Position numbers and translations under genes: made by a program. This document shows, in pieces, positions 57,730 to 64,000 of a stretch of DNA of 64,000 nt. The number at the start of each line of letters is the position of its first letter. Positions within the stretch are counted from its first letter, which is position 1. Under the pieces are notes generated by a model. That model was not told where the DNA came from. It was given only the letters and a program-made list of their open reading frames with translations, and did not search any database. Origin of the DNA: Bradyrhizobium sp. ISRA430 (GTDB taxonomy: Bacteria > Pseudomonadota > Alphaproteobacteria > Rhizobiales > Xanthobacteraceae); the NCBI RefSeq assembly GCF_029909975.1, contig NZ_CP094516.1, positions 4,278,001-4,342,000 on the forward strand, in the 5' to 3' direction.

Positions 57730-59931
57730 ATGGCGCGCGGCACTGGTGAGCGGGCCGGAAGATACCTGCCCCAGGCAAAGGCTGCCTGGACCGCATGGTT
57801 CATTCATCGAGCGTGTCTAGGAACGCTGCTGGCCGCTTCGAGCCTGATCGCCGGGCATGCAGGCACTGTCAAGAGCGAGCCATACACCTGGACAAACGTG
57901 AAGTGGGGTGGCGGTGGGTACGTCACCGGGATTGTCGCGCATCCGTCCGCCCCCAACTTGCTCTACATCCGCACCGATGTCGGTGGATGCTATCGGTGGG
58001 ATGCTGCCAACCAGCAGTGGATTCCTTTGCTCGATTGGCTCCCACTCTCGCAGGAGAATCTATTCGGCGGAGAAAGTATCGCTATCGATCCATCGAACCC
58101 CAACAACGTCTACTTCGCTGCCGGGATGTTCAATTCGTGGCCCGGCGGACCGTGGGATGTGCTTAAGTCTACGGATCAAGGCAAGACATGGGAGCGCACT
58201 AATCTGAACGTCGTAATGAACGGCAACGATTTCCCCGGCGCGCTCAACGGGGAGCGCTTGATTGTAGATCCGAACGACGGCAACGTCCTTTACTTTGGTT
58301 CACGCAACGACGGTTTGTGGAAGAGCACCAACGCCGCAGCAAGTTGGCAGCGGGTCGAGAGTCTTCCAAAAGGCACGGCGGGAATCGGGATCACCTTCGT
58401 GGCCATCGATCGCACGACAGGCAGGGCGGGATCGCCTTCTTCAACAATCTATGCCGCTGTACGTGGCCAGGGAGTCTACCGAAGCACGGACGCAGGGCTC
58501 TCGTGGGCGGTCATGGCCGGCAGCCCAGTTGACCCTCACCGTGAAGCCATCGCCTCTGATGGAACCCTCTACGTGACCCACGATGGCGGCGTCGCGAAAT
58601 TTTCCGGGGGCGCCTGGACCAACATCTCGCCGTCTCAGCAGAGGCGCAACTTTTCGGCCATCAGCGTTGACCCGACCAATCCAAACGTAGTGGTGGTGAT
58701 GGAGAGCAACTACGGCTGGTACCGCTCCACGAATGGCGGCACCGGTTGGACCTTTTGGAACGTGAGCGCCACTTCTTCGGTCCCGTGGCTGCCCAACAGC
58801 GAGTTCGCGGATGGGCCGTCGGCGATGGTAGTTGATCCCAGCGATCCGAAGCGGGTCTGGTTCACGGACACCGGTGGGGTGTGGCGCACTGACGATATCA
58901 CCGCGAAGCGCCAGATTTGGCAGAGCCACGTAAATGGGCTGGAAGAGATGGTCGTCTTCGACGTCAAGTCCCCGCCCCGGGGCGCTCCACTGCTCTCAGC
59001 TGTGGCTGACCATATAGGGTTCCGAAACGCCTCTCTCACCACGCCACCGCCCAACGAGATGGGATATACGCCCTTCGGATCCTCCACCGGAATCGATTTC
59101 GAGGAGGCGGATCCAAACTTCGTCGTGCGGGTGGGACATTCTCATGCTGGAAACACCTCGCCGGCTGGTGGCTACTCCATCGACAATGCGCAGACCTTCA
59201 CGGCCTTTTCATCCTACCCAAATAGAGACTTCGACGGCCGGGTGGCGGTTTCGGCCACGTCACGGCGGATCGTGTGGCTGCCGAAAGGAAGCGTTCCCTA
59301 CTACTCGACGGACCTGGGCGCCTCGTGGACGAAGTCGATTGGAACGCCATCGGGCGCCGTCGAAGGAGCGCACCACTGGACCAAGAACAAGCCGCTGGCC
59401 GCGGACCGCATAGATGGGAGCAAGTTCTACCTGTACGATTACCACAGCGGGCATTTCTACGGCTCGACCGATGGTGCGGCGACATTCGAGAGCATCTCGA
59501 CTATTCCGTCTTTGGGCTGGCGACAGCAAGTTGTAGAGGCCGCCCCAGGAATGAAAGGGGAGGTTTGGATGAGCAACGGTGCCTCGGGCCTTTATCGTTC
59601 GTCGGACGCAGGTAAGACTTTCGCCAAGGTTGCTAACGTCCAGAACGCCTTCATGTTCAGTTTCGGAGCGCCCCCGAACGGGTCGAAAGTCCCGACCGTC
59701 TTTCTCTACGGCACAGTAGAAAACACGAAGGGAATATTTCGATCCGACGACATGGGCATCAGTTGGATTCTGATCAATGACGCCCAGCACCAGATGAGCG
59801 ATTTCGTGAACGGAGCGGGGGCCATGGCGGGCGACCGGCAGGTCTGGGGCCGCGTGTACATCGGGACCGACGGACGGGGCGTCTTCTACGGTGTACCGTC
59901 TGATGCAGTCCCAAGCCCGCGGGCGCAGTGA
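57730..59931 (+). CDS. Secreted GH74-like Asp-box beta-propeller glycosidase
   Basis: About 733 residues. Basic N-terminus, then a hydrophobic segment of a signal peptide (LGTLLAASSLIAGHAG), then an array of Asp-box repeats: LKSTDQGKTW, WKSTNAAASW, YRSTDAGLSW, YRSTNGGTGW, YYSTDLGASW, YGSTDGAATF, YRSSDAGKTF and FRSDDMGISW. The family (GH74, xyloglucanases and related) forms two seven-bladed propellers and has about 750 residues, as here. Catalytic aspartates cannot be placed with certainty by eye. In this setting it may trim plant cell-wall glucan or its own matrix. Start at ATG 57730 is a guess; the frame runs back into the integrase remnant. Confidence 0.8.
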   Translation: MARGTGERAGRYLPQAKAAWTAWFIHRACLGTLLAASSLIAGHAGTVKSEPYTWTNVKWGGGGYVTGIVAHPSAPNLLYIRTDVGGCYRWDAANQQWIPLLDWLPLSQENLFGGESIAIDPSNPNNVYFAAGMFNSWPGGPWDVLKSTDQGKTWERTNLNVVMNGNDFPGALNGERLIVDPNDGNVLYFGSRNDGLWKSTNAAASWQRVESLPKGTAGIGITFVAIDRTTGRAGSPSSTIYAAVRGQGVYRSTDAGLSWAVMAGSPVDPHREAIASDGTLYVTHDGGVAKFSGGAWTNISPSQQRRNFSAISVDPTNPNVVVVMESNYGWYRSTNGGTGWTFWNVSATSSVPWLPNSEFADGPSAMVVDPSDPKRVWFTDTGGVWRTDDITAKRQIWQSHVNGLEEMVVFDVKSPPRGAPLLSAVADHIGFRNASLTTPPPNEMGYTPFGSSTGIDFEEADPNFVVRVGHSHAGNTSPAGGYSIDNAQTFTAFSSYPNRDFDGRVAVSATSRRIVWLPKGSVPYYSTDLGASWTKSIGTPSGAVEGAHHWTKNKPLAADRIDGSKFYLYDYHSGHFYGSTDGAATFESISTIPSLGWRQQVVEAAPGMKGEVWMSNGASGLYRSSDAGKTFAKVANVQNAFMFSFGAPPNGSKVPTVFLYGTVENTKGIFRSDDMGISWILINDAQHQMSDFVNGAGAMAGDRQVWGRVYIGTDGRGVFYGVPSDAVPSPRAQ

Positions 59932-60027
59932 CTGATTTTGTCAGCTCATTTAAGCCTTGGGCTGCCACACCGCTTAGCGAGCCATTTAAGGCGTCCAGCC
60001 TGTTCATAACACGTCGCGTTCGCCGTA

Positions 60028-61899
60028 TCAGACGGACGTGCGGAGCCATTGCTCCAGCATGAGGACACTAAATAGTATCTTGTGGTGGTCGGCCCGGCCT
60101 GCCGCGTGGTCAACCAGCATGGATTGCACAGCAGCCTGCTCCAGGAACTGGTAGACCTGTGACTGCGGATCGGCCAGGTATTGTCGGATCCGTCCGTCGA
60201 GAGATTGGCGGAACCACCCATCGACAACATTCATCGCGAATGCGCGCTTCTTGCGATGGATTATTTCCGACGACAACAGCCGCTTGCTCACTTCGCGATG
60301 AAGCCACTTGCGAACGCCGTGACGCACCTTGAAGGACGCGCCCAATTGCTGCACGTACTCGACCACTTCGCGATCGAGATAGGGCACGCGAACCTCGAGG
60401 GCGTGCGCCATGGACAGCTTGTCGCCATACATGAGCAACTCATCCGGCAGCGACGAGCGCAGCTCGAGTAACTGAAAGGCGTTCAGGTCGTCCAGGTTTT
60501 TGAAGGACGGCCGGTATTCCTCCCAGCAGCGGGCCGCCACGGTGGTTTCCCCGTCAGCGATCAGCTCGGGGCGAAAAAGCCTCTGCATCGCGTTGTCCGA
60601 AACGAGGGAGAATACCTGCTGGAAACGACGAAGGCGGTCGGGCTCGTGCAGCGAGTAAAGGCCACGCTTGATCGTATCGTTCCGCGGGAGGGCGCGCGCG
60701 AGTGCGGCACCGGGTGCCCGCAACCAGCCGGGCAGCGCGCGCCAGGCGGCGCCATAGTGCACGCCGAGGTGTCGGGTGTATCCGCCGAACAGCTCATCCG
60801 GCCCCTGGCCGATAAGCGCTACCTTCACGTTTTCACGAGCCTGCTGGCAGACGAAGTACATGGGCACGATCGACGGCGAGGCTACCGGTTCCTCGAGGAG
60901 GTCCACGATGCGGGGCAGGACGTCTTCAAACTTTTCCCGGGTGAGGTGAATCGCGTTGTGCTTGGCCCCGTAGGTCCGGGCTGTTTTGGCGGCATCCTCG
61001 AGCTCATCATCGGCGAACGATGATCCATACCCGACGCTGAACGTGTGCCAGTCGCGGCCATAGAAGCTCATCAGAGCGAGCAACAGGCCCGAGTCCAGGC
61101 CGCCGCTGAGCAGCAGTCCGAGCGGAACGTCGCTGATGAGATGCCGTTTCATCGCCGCCTGGTAGAGCTCGACCAATCTTTCCGTCGCCTCCTCCGGGCG
61201 GGGCTGCGGCGCGAATGGCTCCGGGGCGAACTGGTAGTAGCGCAAGACGTGCACCTGGCCGTTTTCGACGACGAGTTTTTCACCCGCGGCGAGCTTCTGG
61301 ACACCCTTGAACATCGTGCGCGGGGCCGGCGTGTAGCGATAGCGCAGAAAAAGAGCGACGGCTTCGGGATCAACGCCCGGAGGTTCGTCGAGAGCAACGC
61401 AGACCGGCCGGATCTCCGAACCAAAAGCGAGCGATCCGTTGCGGATTGCGTAGTAGACCGGCTTGATGCCCATTGGATCGCGCGCCAGCAGCAGCCGGCG
61501 CTTTTTCACGTCCCAGATGGCAAGGCCGAACATGCCGTTGAAGCGGTTCAGCACGGCGTCACCCCACTGCTTGTAGCCGTGCACGATCACCTCGGTGTCG
61601 CAGTTGGAACGAAACACGTGGCCGTGCCCCTGCAATTCCTGCCGGAGCTGCTGATAGTTGTAGATCTCTCCGTTGAAGACCACCCATACCGCCTGGGCTT
61701 GGTCGGACATTGGTTGGTGGCCAGCGGGTGACAGGTCGATGATCGCCAGCCGGCGGAAACCGAGGCCGAGATTCCCGTCAAAATGCTGGCCGGCGTCGTC
61801 GGGGCCGCGGTGGATAATCGTGCCCATCATCGCTTCGATGGTGGAAGCGCTGACGAGCGCACCGCTGCTGAAGTTAAACTGCCCGCAGACGCCGCACAT
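60028..61899 (-). CDS. asnB: Asparagine synthase (glutamine-hydrolysing), polysaccharide-cluster type
   Basis: 623 residues. N-terminal glutaminase with Cys2 nucleophile (MCGVCGQFNFSSG), IIHRGPDDAGQH, and FNGEIYNYQQLRQ. The ATP pyrophosphatase domain has LLLSGGLDSGLLLALMSF and FSVGYGSSFADDELE. In polysaccharide regions such proteins often amidate sugar acids or act on other carboxylates rather than make free asparagine. Full length and all catalytic motifs are seen. Convergent with the GH74-like gene. Confidence 0.92.
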   Translation of the reverse strand: MCGVCGQFNFSSGALVSASTIEAMMGTIIHRGPDDAGQHFDGNLGLGFRRLAIIDLSPAGHQPMSDQAQAVWVVFNGEIYNYQQLRQELQGHGHVFRSNCDTEVIVHGYKQWGDAVLNRFNGMFGLAIWDVKKRRLLLARDPMGIKPVYYAIRNGSLAFGSEIRPVCVALDEPPGVDPEAVALFLRYRYTPAPRTMFKGVQKLAAGEKLVVENGQVHVLRYYQFAPEPFAPQPRPEEATERLVELYQAAMKRHLISDVPLGLLLSGGLDSGLLLALMSFYGRDWHTFSVGYGSSFADDELEDAAKTARTYGAKHNAIHLTREKFEDVLPRIVDLLEEPVASPSIVPMYFVCQQARENVKVALIGQGPDELFGGYTRHLGVHYGAAWRALPGWLRAPGAALARALPRNDTIKRGLYSLHEPDRLRRFQQVFSLVSDNAMQRLFRPELIADGETTVAARCWEEYRPSFKNLDDLNAFQLLELRSSLPDELLMYGDKLSMAHALEVRVPYLDREVVEYVQQLGASFKVRHGVRKWLHREVSKRLLSSEIIHRKKRAFAMNVVDGWFRQSLDGRIRQYLADPQSQVYQFLEQAAVQSMLVDHAAGRADHHKILFSVLMLEQWLRTSV

Positions 61900-62234
61900 G
61901 GTGGAGCCCTTTCAAGTGGAGTTCGAAGCGTCTTGCTCGTCGCGCAGCCGCAGGCAGAGCGCGCGGAACACCTCCGCCTGGCCCCACCGGTGCGCCCTAC
62001 GTGGATTGCGCTGGGCGCCATTTTCGTAGGGGAACTTGTGGGCAACTGAAAGCTTCACCGGATGGATACGCGAAGCTCTTCGTTAATACCTTTCATATGG
62101 AGAGTTTTCCAAATTGTTTTCTTCAACGTGGCGCCGGCGTGACCATCGGCGGTGAAGCGTTCGTCGTCGACGGCGTGCCGTTCATCAACGATCGTCATAC
62201 GAGCGCCCCGCGCCAACCACTCGCTCCTGTAGCT
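61900..62234. other. Gap holding an orphan 3' coding end
   Basis: The minus strand from about 62055 to the stop at 61918 reads HKFPYENGAQRNPRRAHRWG then QAEVFRALCLRL, of good codon quality, but no start exists and the upstream part is not coding. It looks like the last 45 codons of a lost polysaccharide-related gene before asnB. The remaining 180 bp shows nothing. Confidence 0.45.
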
Positions 62235-63203
62235 TCACGAAAGAACCTGCTCGTACACAGATTGAATTCGCCTTGCGACCCTTGCGAGCGAAAGTTCATC
62301 GACCGCGGCATAACCGCCGGACAGACGCTTTCCACGGACCAGTACCTTCTCTACAGCTTCCGCGATAAAGATCGGCTCGTCAGATACGATGTAACATCCT
62401 TCAAACTCTTTAATTCGCTCGGCCACATCGCCAACATCGACGGAAACTATCGGTAGATTGCAGGCAAGAGCTTCTTTGACAATGTTCGGAGAACCCTCGT
62501 GAGCGGACGTAAGGAGCAAACAATCGACGGCGTTCAGGAATCGCGCTACTTCTTGTTGAGGTCTCCTATCAAGCGTGACCAGTCGGGCAGATGGATTGGA
62601 TTTTCGAATCAACTCAAAAGCCGCTTCGGCGAGTGGGTATCTCTTATAACCCCCCGCTGAGGGCCTCCCTGCAAAAAGGACGTGCTGCTCGTCTTCTTTT
62701 AGACCCACTTCGCGCTTAGCGACCGTTCTGGGATAGAAGATATCAAGATCCACCCCATTGGAAATGATGGACGTTGTTTTGGCGCGAAGATATTTTGCAA
62801 GTCCGGCACTCTTCGCAATATTGTGAGCCGTCGCGTACGACAATAGACGGGAGAATAGCCCGTGCAACACTCGATTAGAGAATCGATATTCTCCCCACTT
62901 GTTGCAATCTCCATATACATCGTTACCCATAAAAGACACAACGAGTGGCTGGATAGTAGCGAATCTGGCAGTCCAGCCTGAATACATATAATGCGCATGA
63001 ACAATATCGTAATGCCTCAAACGCAGGGCCTTCCGTACTTCAGCAATACCCTTCGTATATTTGCCAATGCCAGTGCCATTGAGCAGGCAAACATCAACAT
63101 CAATCCCAAGCTTCACCAGCGACTCCACCTGAGTGTAGATGAAAACGCCCGCAGACGGATTCTGTTCAGTAGGGTATGCGCCCGTAACATGCAGCACCAT
63201 CAT
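62235..63203 (-). CDS. GT4 family glycosyltransferase
   Basis: 322 residues. N-terminal half with MVLHVTGAYPTEQNPSAGVF and DIVHAHYMYSGWTARFA; C-terminal GT-B half with VLFAGRPSAGGYKRYPLAE, LLLTSAHEGSPNIVKEALAC (the E-x7-E type motif of retaining GT4 enzymes) and PIVSVDVGDVAERI. GC content is visibly lower than the neighbours, a sign of separate origin. AGGAG nine bases before ATG 63203. Probably adds a sugar to a surface polysaccharide. Confidence 0.9.
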   Translation of the reverse strand: MMVLHVTGAYPTEQNPSAGVFIYTQVESLVKLGIDVDVCLLNGTGIGKYTKGIAEVRKALRLRHYDIVHAHYMYSGWTARFATIQPLVVSFMGNDVYGDCNKWGEYRFSNRVLHGLFSRLLSYATAHNIAKSAGLAKYLRAKTTSIISNGVDLDIFYPRTVAKREVGLKEDEQHVLFAGRPSAGGYKRYPLAEAAFELIRKSNPSARLVTLDRRPQQEVARFLNAVDCLLLTSAHEGSPNIVKEALACNLPIVSVDVGDVAERIKEFEGCYIVSDEPIFIAEAVEKVLVRGKRLSGGYAAVDELSLARVARRIQSVYEQVLS

Positions 63204-63338
63204 CGCAGCTTGCTCCTTGTGTCTCCTGGAAGGAGAGCGCCTGATAATTCGCGATAAACCTCGATGAACTTTTCCTTTCTTGCCAAAGCGAAATTTTGGA
63301 AGCTCCGGTGCATCACCGCGACGATCAGAATACGGACG

Positions 63339-64000
63339 TCACATAGCGCCGGCTCGCTTTCGAACTGCGGATAGAATTGCGAACATCAGCTCCTGCTTGC
63401 GCATGGTGCTGGCATTTTCGACCCCATTGTCTTCGGCGAGCGCAACGAGTTTGGCCTTCAGTCTTGCTTTTACACCTCTTGCTGATTTCAGTAGTGCCGG
63501 ACCTGGATCGTCCCAACGCCAGTAGGCGTTGTGAATCCGATGATGTGGTGGATAGAAACAGCTGGTGCCGAGGATTCGGGCCGAGATAAAATCCGTAAAT
63601 TCGTCGCGCCAGACATGGGTTGGGTCAAGATTGAGTGGTGGACAAGGCTGACCGGCGGCGTCGCAATAAGCGACATGACAGAGATTGATGCCGCAGAGTG
63701 CGGAGATCTCCACCTGTCCATCGGTCCGCCCGACAGTTGGCTCGACAAACCGGAAGCCGCGGTCACGCTGATCGCGCTTGTATTCCATGCTGGCGAAGCC
63801 GTTCGTAAACCCGATTGATCGGAAGAAGCGTATCGTCAGATCTTCCAACTCCTCGGCGACTTCCGGCGCCGCCCAGCAACTAGCGGTCAGGCCGATCTGC
63901 GGCGGCCAAGAACGGCCTTTGCGGCCCGTAAAGGCAACCGAGGAACGCGGGCCGATGTAGCAAAGGCAAAAGTAGATGGAGTCATTCGACCCCTCGATCC
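63339..64000 (-). CDS. ATP-grasp protein with C-terminal Rho N-terminal-like domain, partial
   Basis: The N-terminus lies off the right edge; 219 codons are seen. The visible ATP-grasp C-terminal lobe has SIYFCLCYIGPRSSVAFTGR, GFASMEYKRD, and RFVEPTVGRTDGQVEI. The last 35 residues (LKAKLVALAEDNGVENASTM, RKQELMFAILSA) match the N-terminal helical domain of transcription terminator Rho almost word for word, and then the protein stops. ATP-grasp proteins of this kind sit in polysaccharide clusters and join carboxyl and amino groups. The Rho_N-type tail is not usual for them. Ends 136 bp upstream of the GT4 gene, same strand. Confidence 0.8.
   Translation of the reverse strand, partial: IEGSNDSIYFCLCYIGPRSSVAFTGRKGRSWPPQIGLTASCWAAPEVAEELEDLTIRFFRSIGFTNGFASMEYKRDQRDRGFRFVEPTVGRTDGQVEISALCGINLCHVAYCDAAGQPCPPLNLDPTHVWRDEFTDFISARILGTSCFYPPHHRIHNAYWRWDDPGPALLKSARGVKARLKAKLVALAEDNGVENASTMRKQELMFAILSAVRKRAGAM

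Overview
The window looks like a chromosome segment of a Bradyrhizobium-type alphaproteobacterium. The reasons are GC-rich codon use, aerobic respiratory genes of rhizobial type, at least eight good matches to the alphaproteobacterial general-stress promoter (GGAAC, 16-17 bp, then GTT), and typical accessory items (IS110, an IS91 remnant, a non-RTX type I secretion locus). The genus is inferred from protein resemblance recalled from memory. No tRNA, rRNA or CRISPR was seen.

Layout. (1) 0-8.4 kb: alternative complex III genes (actA, actB, part of actC) run leftward and a subtype-A2 caa3 cytochrome oxidase operon runs rightward from a shared 118-bp control region. Together they form a quinol-to-oxygen chain. 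(2) 8.4-12.1 kb: a three-gene GMC dehydrogenase / cytochrome c / subunit-3 operon, well conserved in sequence but broken in all three genes by about seven single-base shifts and one nonsense codon. (3) 12.3-33.5 kb: stress and fermentation functions. These are a DUF4142 protein, two SDRs, a YdeP-type formate dehydrogenase homologue with fdhD, a D-lactate dehydrogenase-Fe-S fusion, pyruvate oxidase, a GH15 enzyme, an FMN L-lactate dehydrogenase homologue, a protoglobin and a second ThDP enzyme. Many start behind stress-type promoters.

(4) 33.6-48.4 kb: a worn accessory zone. It has an aconitase gene cut off next to an IS110 element, a histone-H1-like protein, a DNA ligase D remnant, a CBS protein, a very large cyclase/ATPase/TPR gene whose first exon-equivalent was replaced by an IS91 scrap, a methyltransferase, CsbD, and a LuxR-type regulator with a degenerate receiver. 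(5) 48.5-64 kb: a surface-polysaccharide and secretion block. It has galE, an HlyD adaptor, a T1SS ABC exporter with two tandem C39-like domains, its likely non-RTX substrate (684 aa), a GH74-like secreted Asp-box protein, asnB, a GT4 glycosyltransferase, and an ATP-grasp protein ending in a Rho N-terminal-type domain.

How it works together (inference). Stress sigma factor EcfG would switch on dehydrogenases for lactate, pyruvate and formate, and the ACIII-caa3 chain to take their electrons. The right-hand block would build and decorate a secreted matrix. The points most worth checking are the tandem-C39 exporter with its substrate and the leftover duplicate substrate tail, the ATP-grasp/Rho_N fusion, the stress-promoter cluster, and the concentrated decay of the GMC operon.
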